This document shows positions 30,600-37,936 of a stretch of 42,199 nucleotides of DNA, piece after piece. The DNA lies in contig CAJLTA010000018.1 in assembly GCA_905209455.1 (NCBI GenBank), positions 1 to 42,199 on the forward strand. Direction: 5' to 3'. This DNA comes from an uncultured Collinsella sp. (lineage in GTDB: Bacteria; Actinomycetota; Coriobacteriia; Coriobacteriales; Coriobacteriaceae). Numbering within the stretch: the first letter of the stretch is position 1; each line of letters begins with the position of its first letter. The notes beneath the pieces are model-generated. The model was not told where the DNA came from. It searched no databases and saw nothing but the letters and a program-made list of their open reading frames with translations. The position numbers and the translations under genes were made by a program.

Positions 30600-30623
30600 A
30601 ATTTCGAGCATTCTCGTGAAATT
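30600..30623. repeat. Inverted repeat overlapping the gapA -35
   Basis: AATTTCGAG (30600-30608) pairs with CTCGTGAAATT (30613-30623), nine pairs with a 2-nt bulge. Its overlap with the candidate -35 makes an operator role possible. Confidence 0.35.
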
Positions 30624-30645
30624 CAAGTCAAAAAAAAGGTATATT
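30616..30645 (+). promoter_or_regulatory. Candidate promoter of the glycolytic operon
   Basis: GTGAAA (30616-30621) and TATATT (30640-30645) are 18 bp apart with an A-tract in the spacer. Initiation near 30652 gives a leader of about 65 nt. Confidence 0.5.
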
Positions 30646-30717
30646 AGGCGAGTGGTTAGTTTGTGGGCCTCAACGGCGGGCGCTGTAGCTCGCGGGGGCC
30701 TTACGAAAGGAGACACA

Positions 30718-31743
30718 ATGGCAGTAAAGGTTGCTATTAACGGCTTCGGTCGCATCGGTCGTCTGGCTTTCCGTCAGATGTTCGGTCATGAGGGCTCCGA
30801 GATCGTCGCTATCAACGACCTCACCTCTCCCGATATGCTCGCTTACCTGCTGAAGTACGACTCCACGCAGGGCAACTACGCTCGCGATCACGAGGTCGTT
30901 GCTGGCGAGGATTCCATCACCGTTGACGGCAAGGAGATCAAGATCTACAAGGAGGCCGACGCTAACAACCTGCCTTGGGGCGACCTTGACGTCGACGTCG
31001 TTCTCGAGTGCACCGGCTTCTACACCAGCAAGGCTAAGGCTCAGGCCCACATCAACGCTGGCGCCAAGAAGGTCGTCATCTCCGCTCCGGCCGGCAGCGA
31101 TCTGCCCACCATCGTGTACAACGTCAACCATGAGACGCTGACCGCTGAGGACAACATCATCTCCGCTGCTTCCTGCACCACCAACTGCCTCGCCCCGATG
31201 GCCAAGGGTCTGAACGACTTCGCTCCCATCGTGTCCGGCATCATGACCACCATCCACGCCTTCACCGGCGACCAGATGCCGCTCGACGGCCCGCAGCGCA
31301 AGGGCAACTTCCGTCGCTCCCGCGCCTGCTCCGAGAACATCGTCCCGAACACCACGGGCGCTGCCAAGGCCATCGGCCTGGTTCTCCCCGAGCTCAACGG
31401 CAAGCTCATCGGTGCCGCCCAGCGCGTCCCGACGCCGACCGGCTCGCTGACCAACCTCTACGCCGTCGTTGACAAGAAGGTCACCGTCGACGAGGTCAAC
31501 GCTGCCATGAAGGCCTACGCCGAGACCATCCCCGAGACCTTCGCCTACAACGAGGACCAGATCGTCTCCCGCGACATCGTCGGCGAGACCCACGGCTCCA
31601 TCTTCGACGCCACTCAGACCATGTGCTCTGATCTCGGCAACGGCCAGACCCTCGTTCAGGTCACCTCTTGGTACGACAACGAGAACTCCTACACCTCTCA
31701 GATGGTCCGCACCATCAAGTACTTCGAGAAGTTCGTTGCTTAA
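30718..31743 (+). CDS. gapA: Glyceraldehyde-3-phosphate dehydrogenase (NAD type)
   Basis: Oxidises glyceraldehyde-3-phosphate to 1,3-bisphosphoglycerate in glycolysis, a cytosolic tetramer. The 341-residue protein has the NAD fold GFGRIGR (9-15), D34 (AINDL) that favours NAD over NADP, catalytic C153 in SCTTNC, and the downstream HAFTGDQ and RVPTPTGS segments. ATG 30718 is chosen because AAAGGAG is 5-6 nt upstream; an in-frame extension to 30616 overlaps the promoter and is not used. Codons are strongly biased to C-ending forms, as expected of a highly expressed gene. A strong terminator follows, so gapA message is probably far more abundant than pgk-tpiA-gpmI message. Confidence 0.97.
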   Translation: MAVKVAINGFGRIGRLAFRQMFGHEGSEIVAINDLTSPDMLAYLLKYDSTQGNYARDHEVVAGEDSITVDGKEIKIYKEADANNLPWGDLDVDVVLECTGFYTSKAKAQAHINAGAKKVVISAPAGSDLPTIVYNVNHETLTAEDNIISAASCTTNCLAPMAKGLNDFAPIVSGIMTTIHAFTGDQMPLDGPQRKGNFRRSRACSENIVPNTTGAAKAIGLVLPELNGKLIGAAQRVPTPTGSLTNLYAVVDKKVTVDEVNAAMKAYAETIPETFAYNEDQIVSRDIVGETHGSIFDATQTMCSDLGNGQTLVQVTSWYDNENSYTSQMVRTIKYFEKFVA

Positions 31744-31782
31744 TTTAGCTTTTAGCGAATAGCTCGTTGAGCGTCTAAAGAA

Positions 31783-31827
31783 GGGCGCGGCCTTATAGGG
31801 CTTACACCCTAGGGTCGCGCCCTTTTT
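31783..31827 (+). terminator. Terminator between gapA and pgk
   Basis: 31783-31800 pairs with 31807-31822 (GGGCGCG with CGCGCCC as the base, TAGGG with CCCTA at the tip, a small internal loop), followed by TTTTT. The downstream genes must rely on read-through or an unseen promoter in the 56-nt gap. Confidence 0.85.
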
Positions 31828-31837
31828 ATAAGAAATC

Positions 31838-31860
31838 GTCTGCCGTAATGGGAGGCAGAC
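31838..31860 (+). other. Leader stem-loop of pgk
   Basis: GTCTGCC (31838-31844) pairs perfectly with GGCAGAC (31854-31860) over 9 nt. It sits between the gapA terminator and the pgk ribosome site and may be a 5' stabiliser. Confidence 0.45.
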
Positions 31861-31883
31861 ACGTACGAAAGGTAGAAGCAAAC

Positions 31884-33074
31884 ATGGCCTTTACCAAGAA
31901 GACCGTCCGCGACATCGATGTCGACGGAAAGCGCGTTCTCGTCCGCGTTGACTTTAACGTGCCTATCAAGGATGGCGTCGTTGGCGACACCACCCGTATC
32001 AAGGCTGCCCTGCCCACCATCAACTACCTCGTTGAGCACAACGCTCGCGTCATCCTCATGAGCCACCTCGGCCGTCCCGAGGGCACCGGCTTCCAGCCCG
32101 AGCTGTCCCTCGAGCCCGTCGCCAAGAAGCTCGCTGAGCTCTCTGGTCTCGACGTTGCCTTTGTCGCTGACACCTACGGCGAGAAGGCTGCTGAGGCTGT
32201 CGCCGCCGTCGAGCCGGGTAAGGTCCTCGTTCTCGAGAACGTCCGTTTTGACAAGCGTGAGAAGAAGAACGATCCCGAGATCGCCAAGAAGCTCGCTTCC
32301 TATGGTGACGTCTTCGTTCTCGATGCCTTCGGCACCGCTCACCGCGCCCAGGGTTCCGTCGTGGGCCCCGCCGCTTACCTGCCTGCCGTCGCCGGCTTCT
32401 TGCTCGAGAAGGAGGTCGACACGCTGACCGGCATCTTCGCCGAGCCCGAGCGCCCCTTCGTCGCCATCGTCGGCGGTTCCAAGGTTTCCTCCAAGATCGG
32501 CGTTCTCGATCACCTCATCGACTCCGCTGACACCCTGATCATCGGTGGCGGCATGGCCTACACCTTCTTCCTGGCTCAGGGCCTGTCCGTTGGTCAGTCC
32601 CTCAAGGAAGAGGACTGGGTCGAGCGCGCCGGCGAGATGCTCAAGAAGGCCGAGGAGAAGGGTGTCAAGATCCTACTCCCCATCGACAACCGTGTTGCCG
32701 ATCACTTTGGCGAGGACGCTGTCCCCGAGGTTGTTGCTTCCGACGCTATCCCCGACGATCGTGAGGGTATGGACATCGGTCCCAAGACCGAGGAGCTCTA
32801 TGCCGAGGCTGTCAAGGGCGCCAAGACCGTGTTCTGGAACGGCCCCATGGGCGTCTTCGAGTTTGACAACTTTGCTCACGGCACCCAGGCTATCGCCGAG
32901 GCTCTCGCCGAGGCTGACTGCACCTCGATCATCGGCGGTGGTGACTCTGTCGCAGCTGTCAACAAGTTCAACCTGGCCGACAAGATGAGCTGGATCTCCA
33001 CCGGTGGTGGCGCTTCCATGGAGCTCGTCGAGGGTAAGGCCCTGCCCGGAGTGGAGGCGCTTCTCGATGCCTAA
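31884..33074 (+). CDS. pgk: Phosphoglycerate kinase
   Basis: Transfers phosphate from 1,3-bisphosphoglycerate to ADP, the first ATP-forming step of glycolysis. The 396-residue, two-domain protein has the N-terminal substrate site RVDFNVP, the SHLGRPEG loop, GGSKVSSKI, the nucleotide-site segment NGPMGVFE and the glycine-rich IIGGGDSVAA near the C-terminus, all in family order. ATG 31884 fits the family N-terminus; in-frame codons upstream overlap the leader hairpin. The stop overlaps the tpiA start by 8 nt, so the two are translationally coupled. Confidence 0.97.
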   Translation: MAFTKKTVRDIDVDGKRVLVRVDFNVPIKDGVVGDTTRIKAALPTINYLVEHNARVILMSHLGRPEGTGFQPELSLEPVAKKLAELSGLDVAFVADTYGEKAAEAVAAVEPGKVLVLENVRFDKREKKNDPEIAKKLASYGDVFVLDAFGTAHRAQGSVVGPAAYLPAVAGFLLEKEVDTLTGIFAEPERPFVAIVGGSKVSSKIGVLDHLIDSADTLIIGGGMAYTFFLAQGLSVGQSLKEEDWVERAGEMLKKAEEKGVKILLPIDNRVADHFGEDAVPEVVASDAIPDDREGMDIGPKTEELYAEAVKGAKTVFWNGPMGVFEFDNFAHGTQAIAEALAEADCTSIIGGGDSVAAVNKFNLADKMSWISTGGGASMELVEGKALPGVEALLDA

Positions 33075-33834
33075 TCGCACCCTTCTTATCGCTGGTAACT
33101 GGAAGATGAACAACGACGTCGCCGAGGCCGCCAAGCTCGCCGACGAGCTGGCTCAGGCTCTGCCCGAGGTTCCGGCTGGCGTCGAGGTGCTCGTCTGCCC
33201 TCCGACCATCGACATCACCACGGTTCATGACCGCATTCAGGCTGCCCCCATCGCCCTCGGTGCACAGAACGTGTACTGGGAGGCCAAGGGTGCCTTCACG
33301 GGTGAGTCCTCTTGCGACATGCTCAAGTCCGCTGGCTGCACCTACTGCATCATCGGTCACTCCGAGCGTCGCGACTACTTCCACGAGACCGACGAGGACC
33401 AGAACAAGAAGGCCAAGGCTCTCGTTGCCGCCGGCCTTGTTCCCGTCTTCTGCTGCGGCGAGTCCCTTGAGGTCCGCGAGGCCGGCACCTATGTCGAGCA
33501 CGTCGTGAACCAGGTCAAGGCTGGCCTTGCTGGTCTTGAGATCACCTGCCCCAAGCAGGTCGTCGTCGCCTATGAGCCCATCTGGGCCATCGGCACCGGC
33601 AAGACCGCTACCGCCGAGGATGCTCAGGAGGTCTGCGGCGCTATCCGTGAGACCCTCAAGGAGATGTTCGGCGAGGAGCTCGCCAACGGCATCCGCGTTC
33701 TCTACGGTGGTTCCGCCAAGCCCGGTAACATCGCCGAGCTCGTCGCCAAGCCCGACGTTGACGGCGCCCTCGTGGGCGGCGCTTCGCTCAAGGCTGCCGA
33801 CTTCGCCTCTATGGTCGTCAAGGCAGGCGAGTAG
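33067..33834 (+). CDS. tpiA: Triosephosphate isomerase
   Basis: Interconverts dihydroxyacetone phosphate and glyceraldehyde-3-phosphate. The 255-residue TIM barrel shows GNWKMN with K13, electrophile H98 in IIGHSERR, the catalytic base E170 in AYEPIWAIGTGK (loop 6 follows) and the phosphate-binding YGGSAKPGN. ATG 33067 lies inside the end of pgk (8-nt overlap), and the family N-terminus NRTLLIAGNWK starts right there. gpmI begins 5 nt after the stop. Confidence 0.97.
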   Translation: MPNRTLLIAGNWKMNNDVAEAAKLADELAQALPEVPAGVEVLVCPPTIDITTVHDRIQAAPIALGAQNVYWEAKGAFTGESSCDMLKSAGCTYCIIGHSERRDYFHETDEDQNKKAKALVAAGLVPVFCCGESLEVREAGTYVEHVVNQVKAGLAGLEITCPKQVVVAYEPIWAIGTGKTATAEDAQEVCGAIRETLKEMFGEELANGIRVLYGGSAKPGNIAELVAKPDVDGALVGGASLKAADFASMVVKAGE

Positions 33835-33839
33835 GACAT

Positions 33840-35393
33840 ATGGCACAACGTCATCTTCCTGCACTCCTGATTATCATGGACGGCTGCGGCCTGGCTCCGG
33901 CTGATGGCGAGAACGCCGTCGCCGCTGCCAAGACGCCCTTCCTTGATGGCCTGTACGAGAAGTATCCTCACACCACGCTCGGTGCTTCGGGCGAGGACGT
34001 GGGCCTTCCCGACGGCCAGATGGGCAACTCCGAGGTGGGTCACCTCAACATCGGTGCCGGTCGCATCGTGTTCCAGGAGCTTTCGCGCATCAACAATGCC
34101 ATCAAGGACGGCTCCATCGCCAAGAACGAGGTTTTCGTCAAGGCCATGGACGATGTCAAGGCTGACGGCAAGACTCTCCACCTCATGGGCCTTATGAGCC
34201 CTGGCGGCGTTCACTCCCACATGAACCACGTCGAGGCTCTGGTCAAGATGGCTGCCGAGCACGGTGTCAAGACCGTTCGCGTCCACGCCTTCATGGATGG
34301 CCGCGACGTTGACCCGCAGTCCGGTGCCGGCTACATGAGTGAGTTCTGCGCCTTCCTGGCTAAGATCTCCGAGGAGACCGGTTGCGACGCTCGCGTTGCC
34401 ACCGTCTCGGGCCGTTATTGGGCCATGGACCGCGATAATCGTTGGGAGCGCATCCAGCGCGCCTACGACGTCATGGTCAACGCGTCCGATGCTGATACCG
34501 ACCCCGTTGCCGGTATCAAGGCCTACTACGAGAAGGACCCGCGCGGCGACGAGTTCGTCGAGCCCTTCGCTGCCCACAACGAGGGCATTCACGAGGGCGA
34601 CGCGGCCATCTTCTTCAACTTCCGTCCCGACCGCGCTCGTCAGATGACCCGCGTGTTCACGGACAAGGAGTTCGACGGCTTTGAGCGCGAGCAGATCAAG
34701 CTTTCGCACTTTGTGACGATGACCGAGTATGATCCGACGTTTGACGTCGAGGTCGCCTTCCCCAAGACGTTCCCCGAGAACGTCCTGGCCGACGTTATCG
34801 CCGCCAATGGCCTGAAGCAGCTGCACACTGCCGAGACCGAGAAGTACGCCCACGTGACGTTCTTCCTCAACGGTGGCATCGAGGAGCCCAAGGAGGGCGA
34901 GGAGCGCGTGCTCGTCGCTTCCCCCAAGGTTGCTACCTACGATCTGCAGCCCGAGATGAGCGCTCCCGAGGTTACCGAGAAGCTCGTCGCCGCCATCAAC
35001 GAGGATCGCGCTGATTTCTACATCGTGAACTTCGCGAACTGCGATATGGTCGGTCACACCGGTGTCTTCGACGCTGCCGTTAAGGCCGTTGAGGCTGTTG
35101 ACGATGCCCTGTCCAAGGTTGTCCCGGCGATTCTCGCCAAGGGCGGCTTTGCACTGATTACCGCCGACCACGGCAACGCCGATCACATGTTTGACGTTGC
35201 TTCCGACGGTTCCAAGCATCCGTTTACGGCTCACACCACCAACCGCGTGCCGTTCATCATCGTTGATGAGAAGGCCAAGCTCACCGGTATCGAGGACGGC
35301 CGTCTTTCCGATATCGCTCCGACCATGCTCACCATGGCTGGTATTGAGCCTTCCGCCGAGATGACGGGCCGCGTGCTCGCTACCGAGGCCTAA
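33840..35393 (+). CDS. gpmI: Phosphoglycerate mutase, cofactor-independent
   Basis: Interconverts 3- and 2-phosphoglycerate using two Mn ions and a phosphoserine intermediate. The 517-residue protein begins with the metal ligand D14 (IIMDGCG), followed by the catalytic S64 in MGNSEVGH, GRDVDP, FFNFRPDRARQ and the second metal cluster ADHGNADHM. Length fits iPGM (about 510). Its place between tpiA and secG is noteworthy, because in Mycobacterium and Streptomyces tpiA is followed more directly by secG; gap-pgk-tpi-gpmI runs are more typical of Bacillota. Enolase, often next in such runs, is absent. A strong terminator follows. Confidence 0.97.
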   Translation: MAQRHLPALLIIMDGCGLAPADGENAVAAAKTPFLDGLYEKYPHTTLGASGEDVGLPDGQMGNSEVGHLNIGAGRIVFQELSRINNAIKDGSIAKNEVFVKAMDDVKADGKTLHLMGLMSPGGVHSHMNHVEALVKMAAEHGVKTVRVHAFMDGRDVDPQSGAGYMSEFCAFLAKISEETGCDARVATVSGRYWAMDRDNRWERIQRAYDVMVNASDADTDPVAGIKAYYEKDPRGDEFVEPFAAHNEGIHEGDAAIFFNFRPDRARQMTRVFTDKEFDGFEREQIKLSHFVTMTEYDPTFDVEVAFPKTFPENVLADVIAANGLKQLHTAETEKYAHVTFFLNGGIEEPKEGEERVLVASPKVATYDLQPEMSAPEVTEKLVAAINEDRADFYIVNFANCDMVGHTGVFDAAVKAVEAVDDALSKVVPAILAKGGFALITADHGNADHMFDVASDGSKHPFTAHTTNRVPFIIVDEKAKLTGIEDGRLSDIAPTMLTMAGIEPSAEMTGRVLATEA

Positions 35394-35420
35394 TAGAAAA
35401 CAAATACCGTTTTCTAGCAA

Positions 35421-35453
35421 GGGGGTTGTCCACAATCGGACAACCCCCTTTTT
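35421..35453 (+). terminator. Terminator of the glycolytic operon
   Basis: A perfect 11-bp stem (GGGGGTTGTCC / GGACAACCCCC) with a 6-nt loop, followed by TTTTT. Confidence 0.95.
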
Positions 35454-35512
35454 GGTATTTCTGCCATTTCCACCCCGTCCTTGAGTGGCAGGTAGGGGAG
35501 AGCGGGGGATTG

Positions 35513-35521
35513 TGGTACAGT
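35513..35521 (+). promoter_or_regulatory. Extended -10 candidate for secG
   Basis: TGGTACAGT has the TGn plus hexamer layout of an extended -10. No -35 match is seen. It lies between the glycolytic terminator and the secG ribosome site AAGGAG. Confidence 0.35.
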
Positions 35522-35557
35522 ATTGGAGTTTGAACTGTTCTATTAAGGAGCTTATCT

Positions 35558-35812
35558 ATGGGTCCGTTCCAGATTCTTCTGTTTGTCGTTTGGGCTGTTT
35601 CTGCCGTGGCGCTGACGATTCTCGTCCTGATGCATTCCGGTAAGGGTACCGGCGTTTCGGATATGATTGCCAGCTCGCTGTATAACTCCAGCTCTGCCAC
35701 GGGCGTTATGGAGCAGAACCTTGACCGCCTGACCGTCATCATGGCTGTCGTGTTTGCCGTGTGCGTCGTGCTGTGCATGTTCTTCTTCCCGCAGGGCATC
35801 GTGGGCTACTAA
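35558..35812 (+). CDS. secG: Preprotein translocase subunit SecG
   Basis: Small subunit of the SecYEG channel. The 84-residue protein has two hydrophobic helices (about 4-25 and 55-77) joined by the polar loop HSGKGTGVSDMIASS, which matches the SecG loop rich in Gly and Ser. ATG 35558 has AAGGAG upstream. Terminators on both sides make it a single-gene unit. Its place after tpiA/gpmI follows the actinobacterial gap-pgk-tpi-secG order. Confidence 0.92.
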   Translation: MGPFQILLFVVWAVSAVALTILVLMHSGKGTGVSDMIASSLYNSSSATGVMEQNLDRLTVIMAVVFAVCVVLCMFFFPQGIVGY

Positions 35813-35834
35813 TCACGAGCCGCATAAATACTTG

Positions 35835-35865
35835 AAAAGGGTCCCGCAAGTGCGGGACCCTTTTT
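35835..35865 (+). terminator. Terminator of secG
   Basis: A 9-bp GC-rich stem (GGGTCCCGC / GCGGGACCC), extended by A-U pairs from AAAA, closes an AAGT loop and is followed by TTTTT. Confidence 0.95.
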
Positions 35866-35975
35866 GTTTACATATTTGTAACAGAGTCAAAATATCCTCA
35901 TATACTTCGCCCAACTAAAGAAAATCTCGACCGTTAACCGGAATTAGCCCCAAATCGTGCATAAAATGCGCTACT

Positions 35976-35987
35976 GTATTGCAATAC
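35976..35987. promoter_or_regulatory. Perfect 12-bp palindrome over the -35
   Basis: GTATTGCAATAC is self-complementary and contains the TTGCAA -35 hexamer. Binding here would compete with RNA polymerase. About ten such palindromes are expected by chance in 42 kb, so position is the main argument. Confidence 0.4.
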
Positions 35988-36007
35988 GTTGGTCCGCTTT
36001 GTATAAC
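35979..36007 (+). promoter_or_regulatory. Promoter of the second oligopeptide operon
   Basis: TTGCAA (35979-35984) and TATAAC (36002-36007) are exactly 17 bp apart, the best-spaced promoter in the window. The leader would be about 90 nt. Confidence 0.6.
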
Positions 36008-36025
36008 CAGCCAAAACGGCGGACC
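35991..36025. repeat. Inverted repeat flanking the -10
   Basis: GGTCCGC (35991-35997) and GCGGACC (36019-36025) are a perfect inverted pair 21 nt apart, one in the promoter spacer and one just after the start point. This fits two half-sites of a repressor or a looped operator. Confidence 0.4.
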
Positions 36026-36103
36026 GCGTTTGAATGGTTCGATTGGGCTGTCTTGACGTTGCCCGACCGAACTTACTTTGTCCTATCTCATAAGGAGGAT
36101 GGC

Positions 36104-37780
36104 ATGGCTGATTCTATGTTCCACCAGCCCGTTATGGGTCGTCGCGCCTTTGTCGGCGGTACCCTTGCTGCGAGCTCCATGGCTTTTCTTGCCGCATGCG
36201 GCAAGAAGGGCGGCGACGCTTCCGGTTCTGAGTCCGGTTCGACGCTGAACTTCTACATCAACAACCCGGTCTGCATCGACCCCTACAATGTCCAGGAGGA
36301 CCAGGGCACTCAGGTCGAGTACCAGCTCTTTGACGCTCTGACCTCTTATGACGCCGAGAAGGGCGAGATCGTTCCGCTGGCTTGCGAGTCCTTCGAGGCC
36401 AACGACGACGCCACCGAGTTCACCTTCAAGATCAAGAAGGCCAAGTTCCACAACGGTGACGACGTTACCTCCAAGTCCTTCAAGCTCGGTTGGGAGCGTC
36501 TGGTCAACACCAAGTCGGCCATCGCTACCGAGTATGGCCCTTCCGAGGTCTCCTATCACCTTTCCATGGTCGAGGGCTATGACGATCTGCTTGCCGGTAA
36601 CGCTACTGAACTCAGCGGTGTTACCTGCCCCGACGATGAGACCCTCGTCGTCAAGCTGTCTTCCGCTTACGCCGACTTCCCCTTCGTCGCCTCTCACCCG
36701 GCTCTGGCCCCGGTTCCCGAGTGCGCCGAGTCCGATGCCAAGAGCTTCTACCTTGCACCGGTCGGTAACGGCCCGTTCATGATGGACGGCAAGTGGGAGG
36801 ATGGTCAGGAGATCAACCTCAAGAAGTTCGACGATTACTATGGCGACAAGGCCAAGATCGATGGCATCCACTTCCAGGTCATCAAGGACATGGAGACCGC
36901 TTACAAGGAGTTCCAGGCCGGTAACCTCGATGTCTGCGACGTTCCCGTTGCTCAGATCGACGCCGCCAAGAAGGATCGCGGCGTGTCCAAGGACGGCTAC
37001 ACCATGGGTGACGGCGAGCGCATGCTGCTCGGCTCCGAGCCTTCCACCTACTACCTGACCTGCAACAACACGGCCGAGCCGTTCAACAACGCCGACCTGC
37101 GCAGGGGTATCTCCCTGGCCATCAACCGTGAGGCCATCTGCAAGACTATCTTCAAGGGTACCCGTACCCCCGCCGACGGCATTGTTCCTCCGGGCATCGA
37201 TGGCTACAAGGAGGGCGCATGGGAGTTCTGCGCCTACGACGTCGACAAGGCTAACGAGTACCTGGACAAGGTTGCTCCCGCTGGCGCTAACGGCGATCGT
37301 GGCATTAACGTGACCCTTTCCTACAACCAGGATGGTGGCCACAAGGAGATCATGGAGTCCATCATCGGTGACCTCGCCAAGGTTGGCGTTACCGCTGTCT
37401 CCGATACCCCTGAGTGGTCTGCCTTGCTCGAGCAGTACCAGAACTTTAACTATCAGTTCGGTCGTCTGGGTTGGATTGCCGACTACCCGATTATGGACAA
37501 CTTCCTGTATCCGCTGTTCCACTCCGACTCCCTCGGTGGCGACAACCGCTCCGGTTACAACAACCCCGAGTTCGACGCCAAGGTCAACGAGGCTCGCACC
37601 ACGGTTGACGACGAAGAGCGCGTTGCTAAGATGCAGGAGGCCGACGCTATGGTCGCTGCCGACTGCCCGGTCATCCCGGTGATGTTCTACACGCACACCA
37701 TCGTCGGCTCCGATCGCATCAAGCACCTCTATGTCGATCCGCAGAAGCACGCTGAGCTGGGTACCGCTGAGCTCGCCTAA
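36104..37780 (+). CDS. oppA: Tat-type lipoprotein, oligopeptide-binding protein (OppA-like)
   Basis: Family 5 solute-binding protein of a second importer, 558 residues. The N-terminus has a twin arginine (GRRAFVGG), a hydrophobic stretch and the lipobox LAAC, so it is probably a Tat-exported, lipid-anchored protein. Body features: FYINNPVCIDPYNVQ near the mature N-terminus, LFDALTSYD, KAKFHNGDDVTSKSF and a C-terminal IPVMFYTHT region, closer to OppA-type peptide binders than the SatA-like protein. ATG 36104 is chosen because AAGGAGG lies 5 nt upstream; the in-frame extension back to 35957 crosses the promoter. Ligand is inferred as oligopeptides from family and the five-gene layout. Strong codon bias suggests high expression. 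Confidence 0.88.
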   Translation: MADSMFHQPVMGRRAFVGGTLAASSMAFLAACGKKGGDASGSESGSTLNFYINNPVCIDPYNVQEDQGTQVEYQLFDALTSYDAEKGEIVPLACESFEANDDATEFTFKIKKAKFHNGDDVTSKSFKLGWERLVNTKSAIATEYGPSEVSYHLSMVEGYDDLLAGNATELSGVTCPDDETLVVKLSSAYADFPFVASHPALAPVPECAESDAKSFYLAPVGNGPFMMDGKWEDGQEINLKKFDDYYGDKAKIDGIHFQVIKDMETAYKEFQAGNLDVCDVPVAQIDAAKKDRGVSKDGYTMGDGERMLLGSEPSTYYLTCNNTAEPFNNADLRRGISLAINREAICKTIFKGTRTPADGIVPPGIDGYKEGAWEFCAYDVDKANEYLDKVAPAGANGDRGINVTLSYNQDGGHKEIMESIIGDLAKVGVTAVSDTPEWSALLEQYQNFNYQFGRLGWIADYPIMDNFLYPLFHSDSLGGDNRSGYNNPEFDAKVNEARTTVDDEERVAKMQEADAMVAADCPVIPVMFYTHTIVGSDRIKHLYVDPQKHAELGTAELA

Positions 37781-37877
37781 GAGTTTGCAGCTTCCGTGAG
37801 GGTCAAGTATTTACGTAGACCTCATGGGAAACATACAGTTCTCCCTAACCTGGGGTAAACTGGCTGATGGTAATTTT

Positions 37878-37905
37878 GGGATGCCGGTCTGGCGATCGGC
37901 ATCCC
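37878..37905 (+). terminator. Stem-loop between oppA and oppB
   Basis: GGGATGCCG pairs perfectly with CGGCATCCC over a 10-nt loop, followed by ATTT. It occupies the same place as the satA/satB stem-loop and probably lets the binding protein be made in excess of the membrane subunits. Confidence 0.7.
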
Positions 37906-37936
37906 ATTTAGGTTAATCCCTAGATAGGGGAGTGGT

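Larger units (their letters stand above)
35866..36103 (+). other. Promoter region of the second oligopeptide operon
   Basis: No credible gene is seen in the 238 bp after the secG terminator. It contains a TATACT hexamer (35901-35906) with TTGTAA (35876-35881) 19 bp upstream, a better promoter at 35979-36007, and two symmetrical elements described separately. Confidence 0.6.

Noticed and set aside
33702..35435. Long minus-strand frames opposite gpmI, satA (18187-19692), oppA (36083-37750), uvrB (1204-2934) and murJ (13605-15224)
   Set aside because: All lie opposite clearly coding genes, lack motifs, and show Val/Leu/Gly- or Arg-rich composition expected of antisense reading of biased codons.
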